A stretch of DNA of 64,000 nt, taken from assembly GCF_947507565.1 (NCBI RefSeq), contig NC_089190.1:868001-932000 (forward strand), written 5' to 3'. Positions 1 to 10,690 of the stretch are shown one piece after another. The position numbers and the translations under genes are program-made. How positions within the stretch are numbered: position 1 is the stretch's first letter; each line of letters opens with the position of its first letter. Source of the DNA: Oscarella lobularis. Its lineage: Eukaryota; Porifera; Homoscleromorpha; Homosclerophorida; Oscarellidae. The notes below the pieces were generated by a model. The model saw nothing but the letters and a program-made list of their open reading frames with translations. It was not told the DNA's origin and ran no database searches.

Positions 1-1179
1 GAAGAATCGGCTAGAATTAGTGTGTGTATTTATGGTCACTACGTGGCTCATGATGTCTTAATTAAACCAAAATTAGAGTTCTTCCATAGTAATTGCGCTC
101 GGTTTGAATTTCAAGCTTTAAAACAGCGATCGTGGCTTCTGTTTTTCTCTTCCTGCAGTAGAAAGAGTTTTGACAGGCCAACTATGGTGGCGCTATTCTC
201 CGCTTGTTGAAGCAATTTGCAGTTTTCTGAGAAGCGCTATAAACGGGAGAAAGCATAAAAACGAAGAAAGAATATTCGAAAGTTTTTGCACGAGATATTG
301 TACGGTATGAAAATAGGCCTTTATAAACCTTCAAGGCTTTTGAATTTAAATCTATAAACGCTATCTTAGTAAAATTATTTGGAAAAATGACAAATATGAA
401 GTACGAAGTACCAATCGAGTTAAAATAAAACTTGTAGATTTTCAATGCTTTGTTACTTTAGGCGTTTAGTGCATAAAAGATGTTTTAGATGATAAGGAAG
501 AGCCAAGAGCAATATTATTCCGTCGAAAAAGCATGTAATTGAAATGATTATGCACGTTTGTCGTTTTTAGTGTTATACAGAATTCTGAGCGCCCTAAGAG
601 TTTCCTTAGAAGAAGAAACACTTGGACTAAGCGTTTCAAAAAGCTTTGCTTTTTGCTTTAGGCGAGACTTATCGATATTAGAAAGCTCTGCGCCAGGTTG
701 TCTTTCTGAACGATTTAGTCTTAAACTACGTTCACCCATAATATGTCGCCTGGAGAAAGAGGCGGTTTTAGGGCTATTGATTGCGCTACATTATCACGGT
801 CAGTTTTACCGCGGCCATCCTTATCCAAAAAGCTTAATCACCACTTGGTTTTGGATACAGTCATTGGGCAGGCCTCACCTCCAATACTACTATTTCTAAT
901 ATTTGCTGGAAGCTGTGTTTTTGGTAAACAGGCATGTGTTTGTAATCGAGTACGCAATAGTATGCGTAACACAAAGCGAGGCTGAAATCTCTGCTCCAGT
1001 TTCTAACCTAAGGGTAATCCAACACGGACGCGTTCTTCAAATGTAACCAACGATGATGTTAGCCTGTCAGTCACCAAACCTTCTTAGGTCTGGCTACAGC
1101 CTGGCTGAACCGCGGCCTCGCAAACGGCCGCATAAGATAGATAGATAGTTTAAAGACGTTACCCTAAAGTTGCACGATC
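1..1179. other. No recognisable gene
   Basis: This AT-rich stretch has only short overlapping open frames on both strands, with no family motif, splice-joined frame or repeat that I could recognise. Confidence 0.5.
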
Positions 1180-1354
1180 ATTTTGAAAAAGAGAAGCAAC
1201 TGGGAAATGTCGCGAACCTTCAGAGCGTGTTGAACTGCACTTCTGAAGCAATGGGGATTTCTCAGCAATTGATGAAAAATTCACTTGCTAAACAAAAAGT
1301 GAGGAAGACGTAAGCAGTTTTGCCAAAATACTTAAAACGTGGAAATTTGGTGTC

Positions 1355-1672
1355 GGGTCTGTGCACGGTCCGGCCAAATCAATTTTTTCATTGACATTTC
1401 ATTTTTTTAATTCTGCAATCAAATTTCCTGATCAATTTTTTCTTCACGTCAATTTTGTAGCTTGCTTTTCAATTTTTTGAATCAATTTTACCTCCAATTT
1501 CATCGGTCAATTTTTACTTCAAAATGTTAGCATCATTTCTACCGCGTTTTCCGCTTCCTTCTTCGCGAAGTCAATTTCGAAAAATTGAATTTCAAAATTG
1601 ATCTGTAGAGAATTGAAAATTGCACCAGAGGGTGACATGTGACACGTTACAAAGTGACATATGCACTATCCT
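1355..1672 (+). repeat. Left terminal inverted repeat of the 4-kb element
   Basis: The reverse complement of 5063-5379 matches this stretch with few differences. It includes an unusual run of AATTTT/AAAATTG-rich sequence (about 1375-1625) made of many short AATT motifs. Confidence 0.85.
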
Positions 1673-1871
1673 GTAGTGTCACATTGCATCACATCTCTTT
1701 CTCCTTGCGGTCATGTCCTACGTCCTCTTACATCGCCAGAAACGGCTTAAATTTGGTCCCCGGGAATGCACAAGTAGCCACATTGGCACCGTTTTTCAGG
1801 TGATTGCATGATGAGCGTGTACGCCTAGGCGGCTTCACTTGCAAACCCAACTTTAGCTTGACCAGACGTCA

Positions 1872-3288
1872 GTGTACTTGACGCATCTTTCCAGTGAGCG
1901 GGTTGTATTCCCCAACGAAGAAGGAGCCTTTGAGCTAGCGGAATTTTCGTTCACGGACGAGTTTGCTGTCGGAGGGTCGCCATCAGCGGGCAGTGGCAGT
2001 CTTCCACTGCAACTACCGCTACCGTCATTTTCAGCTGCAAAACGTCGAACTGGTCCATCATTCGTGGTCAGGAGTGTTGCAGGGCACAAGCCTGATCATT
2101 GGCAGCCTTCCGGCTTACTTGGCGGAGGACCCCGAAGCAAACGAAAAGTCGACGTGGCAACGTGCAAGGTTACGCTCATTCGCGTGCGAGGATGGAACAG
2201 AAGAGGAGGAAAAATGACGCCGGCATACAGTGAAATAAGGCAAGAGTACATCCAAATTGAAGAGGAGTCGGCATCTGTTCCAGTGATAGTCTCGCGTATG
2301 AGGAAAGCTTTTAATGACGACAGCCTCGAACTGTGTACGGCCAATTTCCTTCCGATAAACGAGAGTGAAGCTACTCAAAGTACGGCATTGCAACAGAATA
2401 CAGAAAGAGATGATAATGTTAGAATTTTGATCCCTAGGACTGGATTTCTGGAAAACTGGCAGTCGGAAGTATTTCGCCGTTCCAAGGTCTGACCTTCCGT
2501 GCTACAACGATGACGACGCTGACACCACCGAAGATCTCTACAGTGATTTATCAGGAAGTGCAGATCGGCGTTCTCTCCAGGAGGCAGGTCCAAGTGGAAT
2601 TGGCACTCACTACAAGCAGCAGAGGGGACGGCGAGGAATGCGATACGAAGGCTCACGACGACGTACAAGGTCGCCATCGTACTACAACGACGGGTTCAGA
2701 TCTAGACTCCGTTCAAGGTCGCCAGCACCACGCTACGATTCGCCGTGCCGCCGCTACAGTTCTCCACACGGCTGGTCTCCGTCTCCTCCTCCACGTCGAC
2801 GCACACGAGCAATATCTCCTTCGCCGCAGTCTTCTCCTGAGAATCCTCATCAGGTCGTTCAAATCAATGACTCACCTGTCTCTGATGGAAATCCCAGTGA
2901 GCCTGCAGCAGCATCCGACGCTTCTCCCAATTCTGCTGTTGCTGTTGCTGTTCAACAGTCAGACACTGGAGCAAACCTTTCGGCAAAAATAGACGACATA
3001 TCGGAAAAGATTGAGTCACTTTTGGCTACTCAAAAGGAAGTCATCGACAATTTGGCCAAGGTGCTTGAGATTGCGCGAGAGTGCCTGAAGTGTTGCATTT
3101 GTCACGAGAAGCTCAGCGGGCCTATAAAAGTCTACAGTGATTGTGGGCAAATTGTGGACTGCGATACGTGTCTGGCCCAGGCACTTCAAACAAGACGTCA
3201 GTGTCCTTTTTGCCGAAGTGTCACACCAGATGACGACGCCTACATCAGTCTGAGAGGATTGGACGCCTTGCTTGTAGCGTTGCAATAG
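1872..3288 (+). CDS. Transposon-borne RING-finger protein (two or more exons)
   Basis: Two open frames join through a 58-bp GT-AG intron (2380-2437), giving SEATQ-R-LDFWKTGSRKYFAVP across the junction. The block before and after the junction (an IQIEEESASV..ESEAT part, then a W-x-x-GSRKxFAV part) resembles the N-terminal module of transposon-associated RING proteins in cnidarians. An Arg/Ser/Pro-rich linker follows (about 2640-2850). Next is a short helical segment and a C-terminal C3HC4-like RING: CCICHEKLSG, a C-x-x-C-DTC section and CPFC (about 3090-3225). It is probably an E3 ubiquitin ligase accessory gene of the element. No ATG opens the first frame (it is open from at least 1872), so the 5' end or an upstream exon is unresolved. 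Confidence 0.65.
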
Positions 3289-3445
3289 CATGGCCGCAGA
3301 GCAGAACCATGAATGGTTAAATTGTTGTTGTGAGTCGTGAATGGTTGTTTGTTGTTGTGAGTCGTCCAGGTGGATGTCATAGACGTGTGTTACTTTTAGT
3401 GTCAGCGTTCATATCATATGAATCAAGCGACAGCATGAATAACAT

Positions 3446-4083
3446 CAATAGACCTTATTCGACTTAAGTGCGCATGCGGGTTGCCATCTTGAAGTTTGTA
3501 TAGGTCTTGAGGCGGGAGGTGACAAACTACTCTACCTCTTTCCTTTCTTTCCTGTGCTGCTTTCGTCATTCATTAATATATCAAACGACTTATCTTTTAC
3601 ATTCTAAGCGTGTTTTTAAGCGTCTGGAACCCTTCCACTCCTCGTTGTTTCACAATATTTCCTTACATAAGTTCGTCTGTTTTCAGTCTTCTGAGAAAAA
3701 GTAGCCCTAGCAAATTTCAGAACAACTTTTCCAATGCAAGACCGTGACATTTCGGTTTATATCTTGAACGTAGGATTCACAGCTTATGTTCAAATAGCGT
3801 TTTTTACAAGGTGTTCTACATCCGGAATAATTTAAGAAATGAGGCGGTGACGCCTCCGCCAAAGCCCAGACGACGTCTTTGTTGAGCCTACTATCTTTTT
3901 CCATGGCTCAGATAAAGGTGTACTTACAGGAGAAAGTATTCGAAGTGGACGACCAAGCAGCGGGCCCCGAAAAGGTGACAGAAGGGAAGGAAAACGACTC
4001 CATTACTTTAACGCGAGTTACGCGTACGGGTAACTATACAAACATTCCAGCACATGCGCATTTAAGTCGAATAAGGTCTATTG
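3446..4083. mobile_element. MITE nested in the 4-kb element
   Basis: Inverted termini CAATAGACCTTATTCGACTT (3446-3478) and the complement (4050-4083) bound 638 bp without a convincing gene. It lies between the RING gene and the transposase remnant, so it probably inserted after the larger element. Confidence 0.7.
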
Positions 4084-4098
4084 GCTATTCGCTCAGTT

Positions 4099-5033
4099 CT
4101 AGATTTGGGATTCCAAATCATGCGTGATTCTGATAAATTCCGCTATTGCTCTCTGGAAATTTCTGTAGTCTCTGTTTACAGCCTCTTGAAAGGGAACACT
4201 GCCGTCGCCTACGGCTCTCTCCAACAGGATCTTTCTTTCTCTTATTGCTCCCATGTGCCCTGCAAGAGGATCTTTTCCAAAAGGACTGAATTCTCTCAAA
4301 GTCCCGCCACTAGCTCGATAACTACGAATGGCATCCCGCTCTGACGGCAACACATTCGGAGGCAGAGTTCTTATTTCTGAATTCCTCCTCCTCAGCTCCA
4401 AGGGGACGCCTTTTCCTGGAATTCTGCGGTGGTTGAATGCTGAGACGAACGACTGAATTCCGTGTCTTGCCGCCATAATTGCAACGAATGATGCGGCAAA
4501 TTTTTTCATGTCGTCTTCTAGATCGATGACGCCGTTTTGAGCCAGGTAGTTGAGGGCTTGTTTTTCATTCTGGTCGATATGCACTTTATGACCAAAATAT
4601 TCTGCATGGTATGGAATGGGGTTGGTCTGACGGGCTGTGTTTTGCTGTCTTGCTCTGTGGTAGCTGGGCTGAATTCAAGCTAGAGAGCGGCCAATACGGT
4701 TTTCGCCCACTCGAATGCCATCACTACACAGTAGACCCTGCACCGTTCGTCGTCCGTACACCGGCCCAACCTTAAGAGAAAGCAGCAATGTAGCGAAATC
4801 CTGGGCTTAAATGACCCTGCTAAACCTGAGATACAGCTTGCCGCACTACTTGAACTTGTACGTCGCTAAGCCTAGTTGTTCGACGAATGTTGTACTGTGC
4901 GCAAAACCGGCGTACACTGCGCGCACTGAGCCCCCGAGCTCCGGGATTCTCTCTTTGAAGGCGATCAGCGATCTGCTGGTGTGTGAGGCCTTCGACAAGC
5001 ACGAGATTTCTTACAGTCTGCTCGTCCATCTTG
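4099..5033 (-). pseudogene. Internally deleted integrase-type (rve/IS3EU-like) transposase
   Basis: Read on the minus strand. The N-terminal part (from about 5033) has an HTH with LTHQQIADRLQ and SARSVRRFCAQYNI. A second part (4620-4760) contains VYGRRTVQGLL, then NPIPYHAEYFGHKVHIDQNEK. The C-terminal part (4099-4584) has VSAFNHRRIPGKGVP followed by a basic tail. The order matches eukaryotic integrase-like transposases. Stops interrupt the frame at about 4820 and 4680. The core between the first catalytic Asp (HIDQNEK) and the late FNHRRI motif is deleted, so it cannot be active. Confidence 0.65.
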
Positions 5034-5062
5034 AAGCAGACGGCGTCACGTACAGCAGTGCG

Positions 5063-5379
5063 GAGGATGGTGCATATGTCACTTTGTAACGTGTCACATG
5101 CCACCCTCTGGTGCAATTTTCAATTCTCTACAGATCAATTTTGAAATTCAATTTTTCGAAATTGACTTCGCGAAGAAGGAAGCGGAAAACGCGGTAGAAA
5201 TGATGCTAACATTTTTAAGTAAAAATTGACCGATGAAATTGAAATTAAAATTGATTCAAAAAATTGAAAAGCAAGCTACAAAATTGACGTGAAGAAAAAG
5301 TGATCAGGAAATTTGATTGCAGAATTAAAAAAATTAAATGTCAATGAAAAAATTGATTTGGCCGGACCGTGCACAGACC
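5063..5379 (-). repeat. Right terminal inverted repeat of the 4-kb element
   Basis: This is the inverted partner of 1355-1672. The match starts at the CATCCTC..GCATATGTCACTTTG stretch and runs to the GCACAGACC terminus. Confidence 0.85.
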
Positions 5380-5830
5380 GTGTCTGTCCCAGACACTAAT
5401 GCTTTGATGGAAGGTCTAATAAGACGACGGATTCGTGGTTTTTATTTCGAAAGGGAGATTCCAAAACTAGGCAAATTGTTGGGAACTCTCAAACGTAAAG
5501 CCGATTTTTCTCTAGGAAAAACGTCTCTCTACAAAAAATTCAGATAAAGTCTTTAAAACATATATTGCACGCCAAAAAGTACTCTATGAGCAGAACCAAA
5601 TGATATCCTTTCGTTATGCGTATCTCCGTTCGATTAAACAGTATAGAGGGCGTCCTATTGTTTGATCAGATGAAACTTGACGAAACGCTCACCAGACAGT
5701 TGAGCAAACGCGGCTAGCTAGACTATGCAGGAAGACGCGATTTGTCCGTTCAATCGGGCCCGTATAATTCTGCACGCATGTTGAGAATGAGGTTTGATGG
5801 AAAAGTGTACTAAGCACACAATAGAGCTCA

Positions 5831-6639
5831 TTGCGGGCCTCGCCACTATACGTAGATATAACTGTTAAATCTATGCTGCCACCACAGATCTAACCCTAAC
5901 TGTGACCGACGAATGACAATACGAGAATAAGAATAGTAACGTGAATCGAATGCATACTCTCTCTACAATTCCCTCGAGTTAGGGTAGACGCAATGAAAAT
6001 TACGAAAGCTCATTGCCTAAAATCTTTTGCGAAGAGAAATTATATTTTTTGATGTAGTAAATTTTTTAAGCAAATCGTCTTCTTTTTCGGTAAGTAGTCC
6101 TTTGACCAAGTACAGTAATAAGCTGCTCTGACAGCGAAGGGGTTTTCCGGATTCATCTCGGCCGAATTAGGTCTAACAGTTGTTAGGTGAGGATTGTTCA
6201 GTGTGCAAAATGACAATTAAATAATAATTTATTAAATATTAATGTATTTTACTTGTATTTTATAAAGGTAATCAACGCTACAGCATTGCTTGCTGATGTG
6301 ATACTTTTGCCAGCCCGACCCTCAGAGCGTTGTACGAAATTTCCGAGGCGATTGAGGAAATCACTTGCGTGCTTGCCCCAGCGTTTGAAGTGATCTTAAA
6401 CATCGGGCACCTCTGTGGGAACAGAGTCGTTTCTGAGGTACGACTTAGCCGGGTACAGTCTCGCCAGACGTGTAAATCGGGCGCTATTCTCAGAGTCGAA
6501 ATGCCAGTGTGTAGTGGACGTGCGTTAAGTAAAGCTCCTCATACTCTTGCCAGTTTTTCGATCTACCCGGTGCTTGCAGCGCTCCGGAATATCACTCTCT
6601 AGTATAGAAGCATTCCCTCATTCATCACATTCGCAAAGG
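5831..6639. other. Nothing recognisable
   Basis: AT-rich sequence beyond the transposase remnant. A short open frame at 6330-6602 has no recognisable motif. Confidence 0.4.
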
Positions 6640-7170
6640 CATGTTGCCGAGAGCAGTTGCTGAGGTACTTGGCATGCCGAAATCGACCGTTGCGGATCTT
6701 TGAAACTTTTTGCAAGAAAATCTAGCAACCAGTTTGCAATACCTTTTTTCAATGCCGCAAGAAAAGAGAATCGTCAAAGAGGCTTGATTTGAAAAACTTG
6801 GTTTCCGCAGTAAAGGGAAACCGGGTGTGGCTGTTTTCTGTCCGACTTGATTTCTTTTATCCTTAAAACTGGCTAGTAGACTTTCAAGCACGCTCTGGCT
6901 CGCTTCACGAGAGCTACTCTCGTGATGAATCCAGTTATCATTGCCGCCTGACTCATAAAGCGTTCAACCGTTTCAATAATTTTGGAAGAAATTATAAAAA
7001 GAAAAGTATAGTAAGGATCAAATTTTCAATGCCGACGAGACGGGCTTCAGGAGAATATTGATGCCACAGAGATAACTTGTAAAATCTGAAAAGATAGCTA
7101 ACACCTTCAAAAGACTAAGAATACAGTGCATCCAAGCACTAACGTCCCGCGTGACCTTTCGCGGTAAATG
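6640..7170 (+). pseudogene. Decayed pogo/Tigger-type transposase
   Basis: Fragmented plus-strand coding. A psq-type HTH is visible at about 6640-6695 (MLPRAVAEVLGMPKSTVAD). About 330 bp on, IFNADETGFRRILMPQR (7025-7070) is the characteristic first-Asp motif of pogo/Tigger DDE transposases, followed by remnants to about 7170. Several stops and shifts interrupt it. No inverted ends were located. Confidence 0.6.
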
Positions 7171-7937
7171 TCGCAAAATTCAAAATCTATAAATCTCCTG
7201 CACTTCGCGGCTATTCGGAGTTTAAACATGTAATTTTTCCCACGCAAGCAGTTTAGCCAAATAACCTTTATCTTTATTTTCTATAAATTATCATTTACCG
7301 TCAAGCAATAAAAATCCTAAAAATCGTGATTTTAGTATGCTTCGTTCACTATTAAAAATTCTTATACGTGATGCATTTCAAAGTAGATTCTTCAAAAAAC
7401 AGGGATACAATGTAAAATCTTGACCTAAACTAAAAGAATAGATTAGAATCACCTTTTGGCAAAAAAATCAAAACGCTAAAGTAGAGAATGGTCCTTTTAA
7501 CCATGCCCAGCTTACTGCAAGGTGTTCCCCTCTTGAATGGCTGCCACAGCCTAAAAAAGAAACGATTAGTATTTTGAACTTACCCTTCCGGTTACCGTCC
7601 CTAGAAAATAGGTAAGCGGATTCTGGCGAATCCTGGTTGAATTCTCTCCGAACTTTTTTCACAGCAGCAGGATTTCTTAAGGATTCTGTCCGAATCATTC
7701 AGATCCTCTCGCAGGAAATCTTGCGAGTATCCTTACGGAATTTTGCCGAAACGATCAAACAGAACTCTCGAAACGTATATCGTCCGAGGCGTAGTTAAAA
7801 CCGAATAAATATGCTGGAAATCATTTGTCCACGAAGATTTGAACCAAGGTACGGGTTCGGCAAGTAATCCAAGCACGATAATGTCCTTATTACCTGCTGA
7901 TACGCCAACAAACACGCTTTCACGGTTTGTGCTTCCG
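7171..7937. other. Intervening sequence, no gene called
   Basis: AT-rich to about 7450, then mixed sequence. The last part (about 7820-7937) may hold more degraded helicase coding upstream of 7938, but the frame is interrupted and I could not define it. Confidence 0.35.
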
Positions 7938-8300
7938 CCAACGGAACAAGAGTTATTCTGAAAAGAATGATGAACAGATGCCTTGAAACTCTTATTGCCA
8001 CTGGCCCCAAAGCAGGACAACAGCTTTTTCTTCCCATGATCTCTCTAACACCAAACGATTCGGGATTGCCATTTGATTTCACCCGTCTACAATTTCCTGT
8101 AAAACCCTGCATGGCTATGACTATCAACAAGGCACAAGGACAGACTTTGAAAGTTGCCGGCTTACATCTGTCTCAGCCCTGCTTCAGTCATGGCCAATTC
8201 TACGTTGGATGTAGCAGAGTTTCCGAAAAAAATTGCCTTCATATTTTATGTGAAAATGAGCAAACCAAAAACGTAGTCTACAAGGAGGTTCTTGAGAAAT
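7938..8300 (+). pseudogene. PIF1-type helicase, C-terminal fragment (Helitron)
   Basis: The reading CASANGTRVILKRMMN, then MISLTPNDSGLPF, RLQFPVKPCMAMTINKAQGQTL and SQPCFSHGQFYVGCSRV is the conserved end of the Helitron Rep/helicase (motifs V-VI, with the TINKAQGQT and FSHGQLYVA(L)SRV blocks). A GTAAGA donor follows at 8301, so a further short exon is possible. The ATPase motifs and the Rep nuclease are absent upstream. Confidence 0.75.
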
Positions 8301-8494
8301 GTAAGACAGTCTCAATAATATATATCATACTTATCTCCATTTCATTTTTAATAGAAATAACTGCTTTTCAAAGTCCTCATCACCACGTCCTATCATTCTA
8401 TTCAAGACTGCTGCACCAATGTAAAACATTCCAACAACAGACCCACAATTACATTTTCCTTTCCTTTTCTAGGAAACACAACAAGTGCAGCAGC

Positions 8495-8570
8495 AAAATT
8501 TTTTGGGCCACGAAGCGTCTGTACCTCCCCGTTGGTGTGGCCTGGGTAGCTCTAAATCAGACGCAATGCA
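8495..8570 (+). repeat. Dispersed repeat end, also at 16593-16660
   Basis: TTTTGGGCCACGAAGCGTCTG and the following CCTCC..GTTGGTGT.GCCTGGGT stretch recurs almost identically at 16593-16660, where it forms one end of an inverted-repeat element. Here it lies alone inside the Helitron. Confidence 0.6.
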
Positions 8571-8750
8571 CATTTCGACTCTTATACAATGTAAGTGACA
8601 TGCAATGCAACTCTTTTAATTTCGCTTTCATCACAATCTCAATCACTCAATCAAGGCATGCTCTACTTTTCAAAACACCTACACACTAACACTAACAAGC
8701 AAGTACCAGACAACACACATCCAATCTCCTGAGTAGATCTAATCCACAAG

Positions 8751-9805
8751 TTACTTTCTCCACACTGATTTTAAGACTCCTTTTACAACGGAACACGAAA
8801 ACACTCTGGCCCTCATTAGTGACCTCGCATCCTTCCCCTCCACGACCGCAATTGAGTCCAACACATCCCCGTAGCCCCGAACGTTGTAGATTTCTCCCCT
8901 TCCGTCTTTCAACACCAAATGACCCACTTTCGTCGTCTCGCAATTATCCGGCATTTGCAACATTTTGCATTTTCTGCACGTACCAAATTCGTCGTCGTCC
9001 GGCTCCACTTTTTCCTTGCACCCAAAACACATTTTGTAGCTGTCCAACATCTTGACTCCCCCAACACAAACATCTTCGTAGGTAACCGATTCTTCTTCTA
9101 GACTACTTCCTCCCTGCTCTTTCTCCTTCACCTCCCCAATTTGGGCCTCATCAACTTCCACGAACTCCGTCATCCCCTTCACACTTGAAAGGTACTTCTT
9201 TCCGCTGAAAGAACACACCCGAAGTCTCTTCACGTCGTAGCAATATCCCAATTTTAGACTTCCTATCTGACCCTCCCAGAGCGTGACCACTTCCGTCTCC
9301 GTCGAATCCCCTATTAGCACCCTCTGCAGCTTCAATCCTCTCCCCCCTTTTTCTCTTCCTCCACCTCCAGCACTTTCCCTCTTACATTCAAAAGACTCCC
9401 AACATTCATCTTCTTCACCTCCTCCAGCATTGCGCTCTTGACCTCTTCACTTTCCGCAAAATCCACATCAAACAATTTCGACGTGGACTTGACCACAGAG
9501 CCTCCCTTTGCATAGATCTCCAACTTCCCTTCCCTTCCTTCCACGACGTCGCACTTTTCCAGTATCAGCCCCCGCTTTCCCCTTCCCACTTCCGCCAAAT
9601 CTCGACGAACGTCGGGAGCGTATCCGTATACGGCGACGTTCTGATCGCCGTCAGAAATGCTGCCACGAAAGTATGACGTCCCTCCGTTGCGGGACGTTTT
9701 CATTGGCGAAAGCTGTGTCAGCATGCCTTGGACTCTGACATTTTTCGCCGGACTTCTCAACTCTGACAACTTCTCGACGCTCTCCGAGGCTTTACGCTTC
9801 GACAT
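8751..9805 (-). CDS. RPA-like OB-fold protein with zinc ribbon, Helitron-associated (one frameshift)
   Basis: The upstream part begins at a Met (about 9805) followed by a basic SKRKASES segment. It contains a single-stranded-DNA-binding OB-like fold (VRVQGMLTQLSPMK.., YFRGSISDGDQNVAVYGY). The second part has another OB-like segment and a C-terminal zinc ribbon, MCFGCKEKV..GTCRKCKML, as in RPA large subunits. The frames change inside a poly-A/poly-G run at about 9335-9345, so there is a frameshift or a homopolymer error. Animal Helitrons often carry RPA-like genes for ssDNA handling during rolling-circle transposition. Opposite orientation to the helicase. Confidence 0.6.
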
Positions 9806-10040
9806 TCGAAACTTTGCACCTTTGCACGAGGCCGCGAAAACCCGTATAACTACCATCCCGTACAAAATGTCTTTAACGCACGTTAAGCATCATCTTTCTC
9901 TTTTTTTCATTGACTAAGCAGCCATCGAAGCTACACCGGACGCCTACAACTGGACAACAGTAAGCCACCTACTGCACGAAGCGGCCACCCTACGCGATTT
10001 CGATCGCGCATAACCCTACACAAACACCGGATACCCCACT

Positions 10041-10070
10041 GCCCGTGCAAAGCACGGGCTGTTTAGCTAG
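10041..10070 (+). other. Helitron 3' hairpin and CTAG terminus
   Basis: A perfect stem GCCCGTGC..GCACGGGC with an AAA loop is followed by TGTTTAGCTAG. This is the standard Helitron end signal (stem-loop plus CTRR). Confidence 0.8.
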
Positions 10071-10690
10071 TTCATAATAAATCGAGATTTCATCCTATCA
10101 CGCCACATGGGCGCTCAAAAGATAGAGCTCGTTGAGCTCTTTCGAATGGTATACGGGGTGACTACAACGGATGACGTGGGAAGTCAATCCAGCAACTTAT
10201 AGATTTTTGGCGATTTTAGGAATTCTAGAATCCTGCATATTTTCACAGGAAGTGAATGACGAGCTTGTACTCGAAGGTGCCGCTTTTCGACGATTCTTGC
10301 TAATTCACAGCTCGCTTGCAACCGCAGCCATTCGTTTGCGCGTTAGAAGTGGCGGAAAAACGTTCTCTGCATCAGACTTTCGCTCGTCGATCCGCTCGAA
10401 CAACGCATGTGCGTACGCACATGGTAGGGTTATGTTAGGGTTTGCGGGTAGGGTTACGATTCAGCATTCTATAGAAAATATCGCAGTTTACGTAAGCGCA
10501 AACAACACACGAGCACCTATAAAGCAGCGTCTATGCTGCTGATTAAAAAAAACGCAGGATTTTGCGAACGAAGCTACTGCACAACAGGCGTAAATTTTAC
10601 CGTCACCGATGTTTTCAAAAGGACCACGAAATGCATTCAAAACTTAGTGACTAGTCCGAACGTCGTTTATCATTGAAAAACGGTCGAGAA
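10071..10690. other. No gene; degenerate TTAGGG-like repeats
   Basis: Only short frames. Around 10422-10460 several degenerate TAGGGTT units occur, resembling interstitial telomeric repeats but too few to call. Confidence 0.35.

Larger units (their letters stand above)
1355..5379. mobile_element. 4.0-kb DNA transposon with long inverted ends (integrase-type transposase plus RING gene)
   Basis: The element is bounded by near-identical inverted repeats of about 315 bp that start GGTCTGTGCACGGTCCGGCC and end in its complement. It is flanked by a 5-bp duplication, GTGTC (1350-1354 and 5380-5384). Inside are a plus-strand RING-finger gene, a nested MITE (3446-4083) and a minus-strand, internally deleted transposase. 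The transposase pieces resemble the eukaryotic integrase-like (rve-core, IS3EU-type) transposases of cnidarians and fishes. Because the catalytic core is missing, this copy is non-autonomous. Confidence 0.8.
1180..5830 (+). pseudogene. Decayed IS630-like transposase, split by a younger transposon
   Basis: Two blocks separated by the 1355-5379 element read as one degraded transposase. Before the insertion (1180-1350) is an HTH-like segment (TSEAMGISQQLMKN) and then LPKYLKRGNLV. After it (5380-5720) come ALMEGLIRRRIRGFYF, PKLGKLLGTLKRK, an RSIKQYRGRPIV stretch and SDET, in the order expected for HTH plus the first catalytic-Asp block of IS630/Tc1-like transposases. Near 5765-5790 a degraded RIILHAC continues the core. 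In-frame stops (for example just before SDET) show it is dead. The frame becomes continuous across the insertion when one copy of the 5-bp target duplication is removed. Family placement is from motif order only. Confidence 0.6.
7938..10070 (+). mobile_element. Helitron (3' part) with helicase tail and RPA-like gene
   Basis: The 3' terminus is typical of Helitrons: a GC-rich hairpin (10041-10059) about 10 nt before a terminal CTAG (10067-10070), followed by T. Upstream are the C-terminal end of a PIF1-like helicase (plus strand) and a minus-strand gene for an RPA-like OB-fold protein. I could not find a Rep domain or the 5' TC end, so the element is truncated or begins further upstream in decayed sequence. 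Confidence 0.7.

Noticed and set aside
10422-10460. Interstitial telomeric repeat
   Set aside because: Only a few imperfect TAGGGTT units, too short to support.
10171-10542. 123-codon plus-strand frame
   Set aside because: No motif, low coding character, overlaps degenerate telomere-like repeats.
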